A stretch of DNA of 64,000 bases, taken from Bordetella parapertussis. GTDB taxonomy: Bacteria > Pseudomonadota > Gammaproteobacteria > Burkholderiales > Casimicrobiaceae. Below the pieces are notes generated by a model. That model did not search any database, was not told the origin of the DNA, and saw only the letters and a program-made list of their open reading frames with translations. Below, piece after piece: positions 26,090-35,144 of the stretch (within the stretch, counting starts at the first letter, position 1; the number at the start of each line of letters is the position of its first letter). The stretch is taken from contig CALQLA020000020.1 in the NCBI GenBank assembly GCA_943331295.2, forward strand, positions 20,718 to 84,717. Reading direction: 5' to 3'. Position numbers and translations under genes: made by a program.

Positions 26090-26109
26090 ATTGCCGGATT
26101 TCCGGCAAT
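26090..26109. promoter_or_regulatory. Perfect 20-base palindrome between peptide gene and radical SAM gene 3
   Basis: ATTGCCGGA (26090-26098), TT, then TCCGGCAAT (26101-26109) form an exact inverted repeat. It begins one base after the peptide stop codon and contains the first two bases of the next gene's ATG (26108). As RNA it would fold over the start codon and ribosome landing zone of radical SAM 3, lowering its translation relative to the peptide. It could also protect the 3' end of a processed peptide mRNA. There is no U-run, so it is not a classic terminator. A DNA operator is another possibility. Confidence 0.6.
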
Positions 26110-27067
26110 GAGCGGGCGCGCGGTCGATGCATACCGGGCGCCCCTTTTTTTCGCCTGGCAGCTGACGAACCGCTGCACGGCGCGGTGCCTCGCCTGCTGC
26201 GAGGAGTCGGGCCCCGACCGTGCCTGGCGCGATGAGCTGACGCGAAGCGAGGCGCTCGACGTCACGCAGTCGATCATCGACATCGGCATCCCCTTCGTCG
26301 CCTTCGGCGGCGGCGAGCCGCTCGGGGTACCGCACAGCTGGGAAATCTTCGACCGCCTCGCCGCCGCCGGCGTCGCGCTCAAGCTGGAAACCGACGGCAG
26401 CCGCATCGACGACGCCGCTGCCGACCACCTCGCGGCGCTCGCCGTCGAGTGCATCCAGATCTCGATCGACGGCGCCACGGCCGCCACCCACGAGCGCTCG
26501 CGCCCCGGGCAGAGCTTCGCGGGCGCCGTCGGCGCGATGAAGCGGCTCGTAGCGCGCGGCATGACGCCGCAATTCGTCTTCGTCCCCAACCGCTTCAACA
26601 TCGGCGAGATCGTCGCCGCCTGGGACCTCGCGGCCGATCTCGGCTGCGGCGCGTTCATCACCGGCCCCCTGATGCGCCTGGGGCGGGCCGCGGCGGCGTG
26701 GGACACGCTCGCCTGCACCGACGAGGAATGGCGCCGCGCCGCCGACGCGCTGCGGGAGCGCGCCTCTGCGCGCGCCACCGGCATGGCGCTGTCGATCTAT
26801 CCGTGGGACATCGTCACGGAAATGGAGACGCGCCTCGGAAGCCCCCAGGCGATGCTGCTGGTCGTCCCCAACGGCAAGGTCAAGCTGCTGAACGCGCTGC
26901 CATTCGCGCCGGCCGACCTGCGCCGCGTCTCGCTCGACGCGGCCTGGGACGCCTACCGCGACGCATGGAAGAGCGACGAGGTGCGCACCTTCGTCACGTC
27001 GGTCCGCGGCAACCCCGCGCTCCTGCTGCACGCCAACGAGACGTGGGAAATGGGCGCGCGGCGCTAG
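26108..27067 (+). CDS. Radical SAM protein 3 of the RiPP-like cluster
   Basis: A 319-residue radical SAM enzyme, third paralogue. It has CTARCLACC (Cys23, 27, 30), GGGEPLGVPHSW, ISIDGATAATHERSRPGQSF, and LVVPNGKVKLLNALPFAPAD at the C-terminus, where even the single cysteine of its paralogues is lost. The tail ANETWEMGARR keeps the conserved Trp. It directly follows the precursor gene (19-base gap filled by a palindrome). Three such paralogues around one 50-residue peptide suggest successive modifications, or a split between catalytic and partner roles. Confidence 0.87.
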   Translation: MSGRAVDAYRAPLFFAWQLTNRCTARCLACCEESGPDRAWRDELTRSEALDVTQSIIDIGIPFVAFGGGEPLGVPHSWEIFDRLAAAGVALKLETDGSRIDDAAADHLAALAVECIQISIDGATAATHERSRPGQSFAGAVGAMKRLVARGMTPQFVFVPNRFNIGEIVAAWDLAADLGCGAFITGPLMRLGRAAAAWDTLACTDEEWRRAADALRERASARATGMALSIYPWDIVTEMETRLGSPQAMLLVVPNGKVKLLNALPFAPADLRRVSLDAAWDAYRDAWKSDEVRTFVTSVRGNPALLLHANETWEMGARR

Positions 27068-27085
27068 CGCTCCGCGCTTCCCTCG

Positions 27086-27101
27086 CCGCGCCGGCGCGCG
27101 G
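27086..27101. terminator. Possible bidirectional hairpin between convergent genes
   Basis: CCGCGC, CGGC, GCGCGG forms a perfect six-base stem with a four-base loop in the 42-base gap between radical SAM 3 (plus) and the kinase gene (minus). There is no T-run on either side, so termination strength is doubtful. The position is the main argument. Confidence 0.35.
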
Positions 27102-27109
27102 CCCCCGCC

Positions 27110-28603
27110 TTACTCCGAGTCCTTCCCTCCGCCCGGCGGCATCCCGCCCGGCTCCGGGCTCCCGGCGACGCCGTAGGCGGCCTGCCGCAACTGGCCGCGG
27201 CGCTCCGGCACGCGCACCACGTGGACGCTGCACGGCGCGTTCGCCGTCACCGTCGATGCGGCCGAGCGCCACCATCCGAGCTTCCGCTGCGAAGGCACCG
27301 GCGCGCCCAGCACGATCAGGTCGACGTGGTTGGCGCGGGCGAGTTCGAGCAGCGTGTCGGCGGCGTTGACGGCCTCGACGACGTGCAGCGAGACCCGCGA
27401 CGCCGGCAGCTTCAGCGGTTCCACCCAGTACCGCAGGCGCGTCTTGTGCTCGATGTGCTTGCCTGTCGTTGTCTCGAGTTCCGTGGCTCCCTGCCCCACC
27501 GGCGCGCTCTTGATCACCGACACGCACATCAGCCGGAACGCGGGGTTGAGCGAGGCGATCTGCGCCGTCGTCCACTGCAGCGGCGTATGGCGCTCGTCGT
27601 CCGGATGCTCGGTGTCCACGGCGACGAGGATCACCGCCGGCCCCGGCACGGAGTCGCCCTCGCGGCGATTGCGCGGATCGGCGCCGCGCTTCAACCGCCA
27701 CCACCGTCCGAGGTGCCCGAAGAAGCTCGCGGCCGCTGTCCGTTCGGCATGCGCCGTCAGCTCGACCTGCTCGGGATGACGCAGATCGAGCGCAACGTGC
27801 GCGGCCGACTGGTAGCGCTTCGCCACCTCGCGCTCGAGGCAGCCGAGGATGATTTCCTGCAGCCACGGCGGCACCGCGGGATTGACCGCGCGCGGCGGCA
27901 CCGGCACGCGCCACAGCCGGTCGCGCATGCCGGTGAGCGTGCGCGGCTGCCCGAACGGCTGCGTACCCGTGGCGAGCTCGTAGAGCACCACGCCGAGCGC
28001 AAAGAGGTCGCTGCGGGGATCGCTGCGGTCGTCCTGCAGCTGTTCGGGCGACACGTAGGCCGCCGAGCCGGCGGCGTACTGACGCTCCTCCGCCAGCAGG
28101 TCGGGATAGCGCGCGTGCCGGGCGAAGCCGAAGTCGAGCAGCACCGCCCCGCCCCCCGGGCGCAGGATGAAGTTCTCAGGCTTGATGTCGAGGTGGACGA
28201 CTTCCTGCAGGTGCACGCTGTGGACGGCGTCGGCCAGCGCCGCCCCGATGCGGGCGACCTCTTCCGGCGGCAGCGGCGCCCGCGCGACCACCGTCGACAG
28301 CGGCGCGCCCTCGACCCACTCCATCACGAGGTACGGGGTGGTCGTCACGTCGCCCGCCGCCACGAATCGCGGCACGTGCGGGCCTTCGAGCGTCGGCAGT
28401 ATCGTCTGCTCCATCTCGAAGCTGTCGATGCCCACGCTCGGTTCGCCGCGGCCGAGGAACGGCGCCTTCAGCACGATCGGGAACCCAGGCTCCTTGTGCC
28501 TCGGGGCGACGGCGCGGAAGATGGCGCCGGTGCCGCCTTCATGAATGCACTCGCCGACGAGGTAACCGTCGACGATCGCGCCGGGCTGGATGATTTCCCG
28601 CAT
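27110..28603 (-). CDS. Ser/Thr protein kinase fused to a C-terminal UspA-like domain
   Basis: A 497-residue protein. Residues about 8-275 are a Hanks-type kinase with the lysine in IVLKAPF, the catalytic loop HLDIKPENFIL, DFGFA for the magnesium loop, and YVSPEQ in place of APE. After a linker, residues about 320-470 (VILVAVDTEHPDD ... DLIVLGAPVPSQRKLGWWRS, then VTANAPCSVHVVRVPERR) form a universal-stress-protein domain with its nucleotide-binding G-rich end. The start at 28603 (MREIIQPGAIVDGYL) is set by kinase homology. The gene converges on the RiPP-like cluster, and the phosphoesterase gene lies 14 bases upstream on the same strand, a kinase/phosphatase-like pairing. Confidence 0.86.
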   Translation of the reverse strand: MREIIQPGAIVDGYLVGECIHEGGTGAIFRAVAPRHKEPGFPIVLKAPFLGRGEPSVGIDSFEMEQTILPTLEGPHVPRFVAAGDVTTTPYLVMEWVEGAPLSTVVARAPLPPEEVARIGAALADAVHSVHLQEVVHLDIKPENFILRPGGGAVLLDFGFARHARYPDLLAEERQYAAGSAAYVSPEQLQDDRSDPRSDLFALGVVLYELATGTQPFGQPRTLTGMRDRLWRVPVPPRAVNPAVPPWLQEIILGCLEREVAKRYQSAAHVALDLRHPEQVELTAHAERTAAASFFGHLGRWWRLKRGADPRNRREGDSVPGPAVILVAVDTEHPDDERHTPLQWTTAQIASLNPAFRLMCVSVIKSAPVGQGATELETTTGKHIEHKTRLRYWVEPLKLPASRVSLHVVEAVNAADTLLELARANHVDLIVLGAPVPSQRKLGWWRSAASTVTANAPCSVHVVRVPERRGQLRQAAYGVAGSPEPGGMPPGGGKDSE

Positions 28604-28617
28604 CGGAGGCGGGCTGG

Positions 28618-29397
28618 CTAGATGCCGAGCTCGACGCGGTACGCGAGCGAACCCGGCAGGCCGCACTCGCGAATCCGGGCGGCCGCAGTCTTCGCGTCAT
28701 AGACGATGCGGCAGAACGTGACTTCCCTCCGCGCCAGGTCGAAGAGCGTGTACGCCGCGGCCGGGTTGCGGTCGCGCGGCTGGCCGACGGAGCCGACGAT
28801 CCCCACCCAGCGGCGCGGGCTGCGCGCCGGGATCGGCGTGCCGGCGGACGGGCGGAACTCGCACATCCGGCCCTGCGAATTCTCGAAGTAGAGAAGCTGG
28901 TCGTGGACGTGGCCGCAGAACGTGTAGGTGGCAAGGGCAGCGTCGACGCAGCGCCGCGCGGCCGTCGGGCTGTCGATGTATTCCCAGCGCTCCGGATAGG
29001 CAGCCGATGCGTGGACGTAGCAGATCTCGCCTTCGCGCGCGATCATCGGCAGCCCGGCGAGGAAGCGCTTCTGGGCCGGCGTGAGCGCATTGCGCGCCCA
29101 TTCGAGGGCCGCTTCGGCGGCCTCGTTGAAATAGCCGGCGCTGGTGGCGATGGCGTCGTCGTGATTGCCCTTCAGCACGATCGCGCCGTCCGCCGCGTAC
29201 CGTTCGACGATGTCGACGACCGCGCCGGGGTCGGCGCCGTAGCCGACGAGGTCGCCGAGGAATACATAGCGCTCCGCGCCGCGGTCGCGGGCGTGCGCAA
29301 GGCAGGAATCAAGGGCTTCGACGTTGGCATGAACGTCGGACATGAGGGCGATTAGCAACGGACTCGCTCCGGTCAGTCGCGAAGACGCAATTCTCAT
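28618..29397 (-). CDS. Calcineurin-like metallophosphoesterase
   Basis: A 259-residue cytoplasmic phosphoesterase. The metal-binding motifs are in order: SDVHAN, GDLVGYGADP, GNHDD, VHAS and GHVH. The YfcE/MJ0936 or PrpE-like group fits best; the substrate (phosphodiester, phosphoprotein or diadenosine polyphosphate) is open. The ATG at 29397 is used; the beta strand LLIALMSDVHAN needs a start upstream of the internal Met, and a TTG close to LLIAL is an alternative. It is probably co-transcribed with the downstream kinase-Usp gene, so it may oppose that kinase. Confidence 0.84.
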   Translation of the reverse strand: MRIASSRLTGASPLLIALMSDVHANVEALDSCLAHARDRGAERYVFLGDLVGYGADPGAVVDIVERYAADGAIVLKGNHDDAIATSAGYFNEAAEAALEWARNALTPAQKRFLAGLPMIAREGEICYVHASAAYPERWEYIDSPTAARRCVDAALATYTFCGHVHDQLLYFENSQGRMCEFRPSAGTPIPARSPRRWVGIVGSVGQPRDRNPAAAYTLFDLARREVTFCRIVYDAKTAAARIRECGLPGSLAYRVELGI

Positions 29398-29477
29398 GGT
29401 AGCAGAGGTTCGCGGACCGGAGCAGCCGGCAGGGCCGGGACCGCGCGGCCGGCGAAGGGGCGGCGGCGGCCGCCGAG

Positions 29478-30290
29478 CTACTTCATGCCGATGCTCACCA
29501 TCTTGCGGCGCATGAAGGCGATCTGCGTGGCGAGCGGCAGGTTCTTCGGGCACACGTCGTGGCAGGCGAGGAGCGACATGCAGCCGAACACGCCGTTGTC
29601 GTCGCCGATCACGTCGTAGAAGTCCTGGTCCGTGCGCGCGTCGCGCGGGTCGAGCCGGAAGCGGGCGACGCGGTTCAGCCCCACCGCACCGACGAAGTCC
29701 TCGCGCATCCGCGCCGTGCCGCAGGCGGCGACGCAGCAGCCGCACTCGATGCAGCGGTCGAGCTCGTAGATGCTGTCGGCCAGTTCGGGCTCCATCTTCT
29801 CCTCGAGACGCGTGAGGTCCGGATCGGGATTCTTCATGTGCAGCCAGCCCTGCACCCGCTCGCTCATGCCGCGCATCCACTTGCCGGTGTCGACCGAGAG
29901 GTCGCCGATCAGCTCGAAGAACGGCAGCGGCGCCAACGTGATCTCCGGGTCGAGGTTCTTGGTCAGAGTGCGGCACGCCAGCGTCGGCCGGCCGTTGATC
30001 ACCATCGCGCAGCTGCCGCAGATCCCCGCGCGGCAGACGAAGTCGAACTGCAGCGACGGGTCCTGCGTCTCGCGGATCTCGTTCAGCGCGATGAACAGCG
30101 TCATGCCGTCGGCCTCCTCGAGGTCGTAGGTCTGCATGCGCGGCACGCTGTCCTTGTGCTGCGGGTTGTAGCGCAGCACGCTGATCTTCAGCCGGCGATG
30201 CGCGCCGTTGCCGTCGCCGGCGCCGCCCCCGCCGTTGCCGGCCACGACCCCGTTGCCCACGGGGAACACCTTGATGACCGCGCGGTTCAT
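29478..30290 (-). CDS. frdB: Fumarate reductase iron-sulfur subunit FrdB
   Basis: The 270-residue electron-transfer subunit of quinol:fumarate reductase. The plant-type [2Fe-2S] site is CRAGICGSC...LACRT, and the [4Fe-4S] and [3Fe-4S] sites are in [13 protein letters not shown] and [12 protein letters not shown] with KNLP after it. A Gly/Asn-rich insert (about 12-30) lies near the N-terminus. It overlaps the frdA stop by four bases. With a five-helix FrdC and the gene order C-A-B, this is the Wolinella-type (type B) enzyme rather than the E. coli type. Direction in vivo (fumarate reduction or succinate oxidation) cannot be fixed by sequence. Confidence 0.93.
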   Translation of the reverse strand: MNRAVIKVFPVGNGVVAGNGGGGAGDGNGAHRRLKISVLRYNPQHKDSVPRMQTYDLEEADGMTLFIALNEIRETQDPSLQFDFVCRAGICGSCAMVINGRPTLACRTLTKNLDPEITLAPLPFFELIGDLSVDTGKWMRGMSERVQGWLHMKNPDPDLTRLEEKMEPELADSIYELDRCIECGCCVAACGTARMREDFVGAVGLNRVARFRLDPRDARTDQDFYDVIGDDNGVFGCMSLLACHDVCPKNLPLATQIAFMRRKMVSIGMK

Positions 30291-32278
30291 TTGTCGTTCC
30301 CGAAAAGTTCGTCGATGCGTTCGTTGCGGCCCCGTATCGGCTCGGGCAGCAGCGCGTCGTAGGGCATCAGCGCCGACTGCACGGCGAAGCGCGGGGCACC
30401 CGCCATCCGGGCCTTCAGCGCCTCGACTTCGGCGATGCGGCCGGGCGTGTCGGGATGGTCGACGTAGTCCTTGGCGCCGTAGCCGCGCCAGCCCGGCGGC
30501 AGCTCCATGCGCCTGACGTCGAGCGCCTGCCAGTCGAGCGTCGGCAGCGTGTCGTTCTCGCTCTTCCACGACGCCAGCGTGCGGGACAGCCATTGCGCGT
30601 CGTTGCGGCGCGGGAAGTCCTGCCGGAAGTGCGCGCCGCGGCTCTCGGTGCGCGTCAGCGCGCCGTAGGCGATGCAGAGCGCGACCTTCAGCATCTTCTG
30701 CACGCGGTAGGCGGTGACGAGCTCGGGGTTGGACCCGCGCGACTTGTCGGACAGGCCGATGTTACGGCTCTTCACCAGCAGCTGCTGCAGCTCGTCGACC
30801 GCCGCCTGCAGGTCCTCGCCGCGGCGGAAGATGCCGACCTTGGCCGTCATCAGGTCCTGCATGCGGCCCTTGATCGCGGACGCGTCCTCGGTGCCGCCGC
30901 CGTCGATCAGCGTGTCGATCTTCGCCTGCTCGCGGCGCAGGAACTCGTGCGCGAGCCGGGTCGGGATGTCGGTCTCGTTCTCGAGCCTGTCGCAGAAGTC
31001 CGCGATGTACTCGCCGACGATCATGCCCGCCACCACCGTCTCCGCGACCGAGTTGCCGCCCAGCCGGTTGAAGCCGTGCATGTCCCAGCAGGCCGCCTCC
31101 CCCGCGGCGAACAGGCCCTTCAGCGCCGGGCTCTCGCCGGTGTGGTTGGTGCGCACGCCGCCCATCGTGTAGTGCTGGGCGGGGCGCACCGGGATCCATT
31201 CCTTGATCGGATCGACGCCGAGGAAGTGGTGGCAGATCTCCCAGACCTCGCGCAGGTTGTGCCGGATGTGCTTCTCGCCCAGCAGCGTGATGTCGAGCCA
31301 GATGTGGTCGCCGAACCGGCTCTTGGCGCCCTTGCCCTTCGCGATGTGCTCCTCCATCCGCCGGCTGACGACGTCGCGCGAGGCGAGTTCCTTCTTCTCG
31401 GGCTCGTAGTCGGGCATGAAGCGGTGGCCGTCGACGTCCTTCAGCAGGCCGCCGTCGCCGCGGCAGCCCTCGGTGACGAGGATGCCCGCCGGGAAGATGC
31501 CCGTCGGGTGGAACTGCACCGCCTCCATGTTGCCGAGCGTGGCCACGCCGGTCTCCAGTGCCAGCGCGCTGCCGATGCCCTCGCAGATCACGGCGTTGGT
31601 GGTGACGCGGTAGATGCGGCCGGCGCCGCCGCTGCAGATCGCCGTGGCCTTGGCGACGTAGGCGACGAGCTCGCCGGTGACGAGGTTTCGCACGATGGCG
31701 CCGAAGCAGCGGCTGCCGTCGTGGATCAGCGCGATCGCCTCGGTGCGCTCGTGCACGGGAATCGCGGCGCCGATCGCCTGGTCGCTCATCGTCTGCAGCA
31801 TCGCGTGGCCCGTGCCGTCGGAGACGTAGCAGGTCCGCCACTTCTTGGTGCCGCCGAAATCGCGCTGCGCGACCAGGCCGTGCGCCTCGTCGCGCTCGGT
31901 GATGGTGACCGGCTGGCCGTTGATGATGACCGTGCGGTCGCCGCGCCGCACGCGGCTCCACGGCAGGCCCCACGCGGCGAGCTCGCGCACGGCCTTGGGC
32001 GCCGTGTTGACGAACATCCGCACGACCTCCTGGTCGGCACCCCAGTCGCTGCCGCGGACCGTGTCCTCGAAGTGGACGTCCTCGGTGTCGCCCTGGCCCT
32101 TGATCACGTTGCCGAGCGAGGCCTGCATGCCGCCCTGCGCCGCCGCCGAGTGCGAGCGCTTGGGCGGCACCAGGGACAGGATGATGACGTCGTGGCCGCG
32201 GCGCCTCGCGCCGATGGCGACGCGGAGGCCTGCCAGCCCGCCACCGATCACGAGCACGTCGGTATAGATGATCTTCAT
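30287..32278 (-). CDS. frdA: Fumarate reductase flavoprotein subunit FrdA
   Basis: The 663-residue catalytic subunit reducing fumarate at covalently bound FAD. The dinucleotide motif GGGLAG is at 12-17. HSAAAQGG at 43-50 has the His that carries [23 protein letters not shown] and the active-site Arg in [14 protein letters not shown] are present. The C-terminal domain ends near ELFGNDK. The start at 32278 ([14 protein letters not shown]) overlaps the frdC stop. The length fits Wolinella-type FrdA (about 650) better than SdhA (about 590). Confidence 0.94.
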   Translation of the reverse strand: MKIIYTDVLVIGGGLAGLRVAIGARRRGHDVIILSLVPPKRSHSAAAQGGMQASLGNVIKGQGDTEDVHFEDTVRGSDWGADQEVVRMFVNTAPKAVRELAAWGLPWSRVRRGDRTVIINGQPVTITERDEAHGLVAQRDFGGTKKWRTCYVSDGTGHAMLQTMSDQAIGAAIPVHERTEAIALIHDGSRCFGAIVRNLVTGELVAYVAKATAICSGGAGRIYRVTTNAVICEGIGSALALETGVATLGNMEAVQFHPTGIFPAGILVTEGCRGDGGLLKDVDGHRFMPDYEPEKKELASRDVVSRRMEEHIAKGKGAKSRFGDHIWLDITLLGEKHIRHNLREVWEICHHFLGVDPIKEWIPVRPAQHYTMGGVRTNHTGESPALKGLFAAGEAACWDMHGFNRLGGNSVAETVVAGMIVGEYIADFCDRLENETDIPTRLAHEFLRREQAKIDTLIDGGGTEDASAIKGRMQDLMTAKVGIFRRGEDLQAAVDELQQLLVKSRNIGLSDKSRGSNPELVTAYRVQKMLKVALCIAYGALTRTESRGAHFRQDFPRRNDAQWLSRTLASWKSENDTLPTLDWQALDVRRMELPPGWRGYGAKDYVDHPDTPGRIAEVEALKARMAGAPRFAVQSALMPYDALLPEPIRGRNERIDELFGNDK

Positions 32279-33057
32279 TTCACGCCACCTGCAGGTGTCT
32301 TGTCGAGCCAGGTCGGCACGTACGGCTTGCCATAGTCGGCCTGGTGCTCGATGCCGATCCTGATGTACGCGGCGAGCGTCGCGAATCCCAGCACGAGGAA
32401 GAACACCGTGATCGCCCACTTGACGCGCTTCAGGCGCACGCGCATCGCGTCGGGCGCGGCCTCGCCGATCCAGCCCCACTTGACGCAGAGCCGGTAGAGG
32501 CCGATGCCGCCGTGCAGCTCGACCGCCAGCAGCAGCAGGATGTAGAGCGGCCACATGTAGTCGCTCCACACCCGGTCGGCGGACTCGTACGGGCCGATCC
32601 GTTCGGGATGCGTCAGCATGATGTACAGGTGCACCGACGCGAGGAAGAACAGCGCGAAGCCGGTGAACACCTGCCAGAACCAGAGCGTGGTGTCCTCGTG
32701 CCGCATCACGCGCATGTGGCCGCGGTAGGTGTCGTACTGGCGCCAGCTGATCGGGAACTTGCGCAACGCGAGCAGCGCGTGGCCGACGAACAGCACGATC
32801 ACGCAGGCGACGACGATCGAGACGAGGCCGGGGAACGAGCGGCCGAAGACGAAATAGCCTTCGAAGAACTTGGTGATGGTCCACATCGCGTCCTTCGATA
32901 TCAGGATCGACGACACGAAGAACATGTGGCCCCACATGAACAGCCCCAGCACGAGGCCGCTGGCGCTCTGCGCGAAATCGAGCCGCGCCGGCCAGCGGCT
33001 TTTCCGCTCGCGGTGCGCCAACCCGGCTCCGGCGATGATCTGCCTGCTCGATTCCAT
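32275..33057 (-). CDS. frdC: Fumarate reductase cytochrome b subunit FrdC (five-helix, di-heme type)
   Basis: A 260-residue membrane anchor with five predicted helices, including [56 protein letters not shown] and [17 protein letters not shown]. The His residues in these helices (WGHM, VGHAL, SVHLY, ELHGG) match the four heme b ligands of the Wolinella enzyme. It takes electrons from menaquinol or a similar quinol. The start at 33057 is set by GGGAGAG just upstream. It is the first gene of frdCAB, downstream of two tandem FNR-type boxes. Confidence 0.91.
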   Translation of the reverse strand: MESSRQIIAGAGLAHRERKSRWPARLDFAQSASGLVLGLFMWGHMFFVSSILISKDAMWTITKFFEGYFVFGRSFPGLVSIVVACVIVLFVGHALLALRKFPISWRQYDTYRGHMRVMRHEDTTLWFWQVFTGFALFFLASVHLYIMLTHPERIGPYESADRVWSDYMWPLYILLLLAVELHGGIGLYRLCVKWGWIGEAAPDAMRVRLKRVKWAITVFFLVLGFATLAAYIRIGIEHQADYGKPYVPTWLDKTPAGGVK

Positions 33058-33201
33058 CAGCTCTCCCTTTCGCGGGTAAATGCCGGCCAAGAGAATACGG
33101 CCGGACCTGACTCGCCATCAACCGGCGCGACGTGCCGCACTGCAACATGCAACGCGGCCCCGGCTTGGCGACAAGGGTAGCGTCCGAACGCGCCGCCGCC
33201 A

Positions 33202-33234
33202 TTGACTTGCATCAACACAGTTGACTTGCATCAA
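33202..33234. promoter_or_regulatory. Two tandem FNR/ANR-type boxes in the frd / malic-enzyme intergenic region
   Basis: TTGACTTGCATCAA occurs twice, at 33202-33215 and 33221-33234, as a 19-base direct repeat. Each matches TTGATnnnnATCAA at nine of ten fixed positions. They lie 145 bases upstream of the frdC ATG and 133 bases upstream of the malic-enzyme ATG, in a 309-base gap (33058-33366) that otherwise holds no gene I can support. Divergent low-oxygen control of fumarate reductase and malic enzyme is the natural reading. Confidence 0.7.
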
Positions 33235-33366
33235 CAGAGCCGCCATCAACGCTTGCGCGGCGATTCGACGACTAACGACAATGGCGCATCGTCGGCGCGG
33301 CAGGGCAGCGCGCGTCACGACCGGAAGGCGGCGACGACACACCCCGGACAACAGGATACGAATACG

Positions 33367-35034
33367 ATGACCGACGACCGATCCGCCGCGCAGCCCCCGT
33401 TGGCGGCAACGACCTCCCGTGGCATGACGCTGCTGCGGGACCCCACCCTGAACAGGGGCACCGCGTTCACGGATGCCGAGCGCGAGGCGCTCGGGCTCAC
33501 GGGCCTCCTGCCGCCCCGGGTGTTCACGCAGGAGCAGCAGGTCGAGCGCGTGCTCGAGAACTTCCGCAGCAAGACCACCAGCCTCGACAAGTACATCAAT
33601 CTCGCCGCGCTGCACGACCGCAACGAGGCGCTCTACTTCCGCATCCTGATCGACCACCCGGACGAGATGACCCCGATCGTCTACACGCCGACGGTGGGCC
33701 TCGCGTGCCAGCAGTTCGGCCACATCTTCCAGCGGCCGCGCGGCCTCTTCGTCAGCGCGAACGACCGCGGCCGCGTCGCCAGCGTGCTCGCCAACTGGCC
33801 GCGCCGCGACGTCGCGATCATAGTGGTCACCGACGGCGAGCGCATCCTCGGTCTCGGCGACCAGGGCGCCGGCGGGATGGGCATCCCGGTCGGCAAGCTC
33901 TCGCTCTACACCGCCTGCGCGGGCATCCCGCCGGACACCTGCCTGCCGGTGCTGCTCGACGTCGGCACCAACAATCCGGATCTGCTCAACGACCCGCTCT
34001 ACCTCGGGCTGCAGCAGTCGCGGCTGCGCGGTGAGGAATACGACGCGCTGGTCGACGAGTTCATCACCGCCGCCCGGCAACTGTTCCCCGACGTGGTCAT
34101 CCAGTTCGAGGACTTCGCCACGCAGAATGCGTTCCGGCTGCTGCACAAGTACCGCGACCGCATCCCGACCTTCAACGACGACATCCAGGGGACCGCGGCG
34201 GTGTCGCTGGCCGGCGTGCTGTCGGCGCTGCGCATCACCGGCGGGAAGCTCGGCGCACAGACGCTGCTGTTCCAGGGCGCCGGCGAGGCCGCCACCGGCA
34301 TCGCGGACCTGGTGGTCGCGGCGATGGTCGCCGAAGGCCTCGACGAGGCCGGCGCCCGCCGCCGCTGCTGGCTGGTCGACTCGCAGGGACTGGTGGTCCG
34401 CTCGCGCGCCGACCTCGCCGCGCACAAGCGGAACTACGCGCACGACCACGCCCCCGAGGCCAGCCTGCTCGGCGCGATCAAGTCGCTGCAGCCGACGGCC
34501 ATCATCGGCGTCGCCGCGGTCGCCAACGCGTTCTCCGAGGAGGTCGTGCGGGCGATGGCGGCGATCAACCAGCGGCCGATCGTGTTCGCGCTTTCCAACC
34601 CGACCTCGAAGTCGGAATGCACGGCCGAACAGGCCTATCGCTGGTCGGATGGGCGAGCCATCTTCGCCTGCGGCTCGCCATTCGCGCCTGTGACGCTCGG
34701 CGGGCGAGCCTTCGTGCCGCGCCAGGGCAACAATTCGTATATCTTCCCGGGAGTGGGCCTCGGCGCCATCGCCGCCCGCGCAACCCGGATCACCGAGGAA
34801 ATGTTCATGGCGGCGGCCCGCGCGCTGGCAAACCTGGTCACTCAGGCCGACCTCGACCAGGGCAGCCTCTATCCGCCGCTCGGGAGCATCCGCGAGGTAT
34901 CGGCGCAGATCGGAGCCACCGTGGCCGCTGTCGCTTATAGTCGGGGCTTGGCAGGCGTACCGCGACCGGCCGACCTCCTGGCCCACGTGAAGGCGCAGAT
35001 GTACGAGCCCCGGTACGTTGCGTATGCCGAATGA
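33367..35034 (+). CDS. NAD-dependent malic enzyme (malate decarboxylating)
   Basis: A 555-residue enzyme converting malate to pyruvate and CO2 with reduction of NAD+. The malic N-terminal domain carries YTPTVGLACQQFGHIFQRPR and the signature IQFEDFATQNAFRLLHKY..FNDDIQGTAAV (about 250-285), with metal-binding Glu/Asp/Asp. The NAD-binding loop is LLFQGAGEAATGIADL. The large eukaryote-like form of about 550 residues fits. The open frame continues upstream to 33202, but the ATG at 33367 (MTDDRSAAQPP) matches family starts. It faces frdCAB across FNR-type boxes; together they route malate to pyruvate or to succinate. Confidence 0.94.
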   Translation: MTDDRSAAQPPLAATTSRGMTLLRDPTLNRGTAFTDAEREALGLTGLLPPRVFTQEQQVERVLENFRSKTTSLDKYINLAALHDRNEALYFRILIDHPDEMTPIVYTPTVGLACQQFGHIFQRPRGLFVSANDRGRVASVLANWPRRDVAIIVVTDGERILGLGDQGAGGMGIPVGKLSLYTACAGIPPDTCLPVLLDVGTNNPDLLNDPLYLGLQQSRLRGEEYDALVDEFITAARQLFPDVVIQFEDFATQNAFRLLHKYRDRIPTFNDDIQGTAAVSLAGVLSALRITGGKLGAQTLLFQGAGEAATGIADLVVAAMVAEGLDEAGARRRCWLVDSQGLVVRSRADLAAHKRNYAHDHAPEASLLGAIKSLQPTAIIGVAAVANAFSEEVVRAMAAINQRPIVFALSNPTSKSECTAEQAYRWSDGRAIFACGSPFAPVTLGGRAFVPRQGNNSYIFPGVGLGAIAARATRITEEMFMAAARALANLVTQADLDQGSLYPPLGSIREVSAQIGATVAAVAYSRGLAGVPRPADLLAHVKAQMYEPRYVAYAE

Positions 35035-35144
35035 GCGGAGCACGATGGTGACTGGCGGGCGCCACAGCGGCACCCGCCGACCGTGAGCGGTATCCCCACG
35101 CAGCGAACCCCCCGCACAGCGGGCAGAAAGGAAGGCAGCCCATC

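Noticed and set aside
22760..27067. Reading the cluster as PQQ or mycofactocin biosynthesis
   Set aside because: No pqqB/C/E-like or mftD/E/F genes, the peptide lacks the PqqA EVTxY core and the mycofactocin C-terminal Val-Tyr, and a UbiA gene is not part of either pathway.
29478..33057. Calling the three genes succinate dehydrogenase sdhCAB
   Set aside because: The single five-helix cytochrome b, gene order C-A-B, FrdA length and FNR-type control fit the Wolinella-type fumarate reductase better; in vivo direction remains open.
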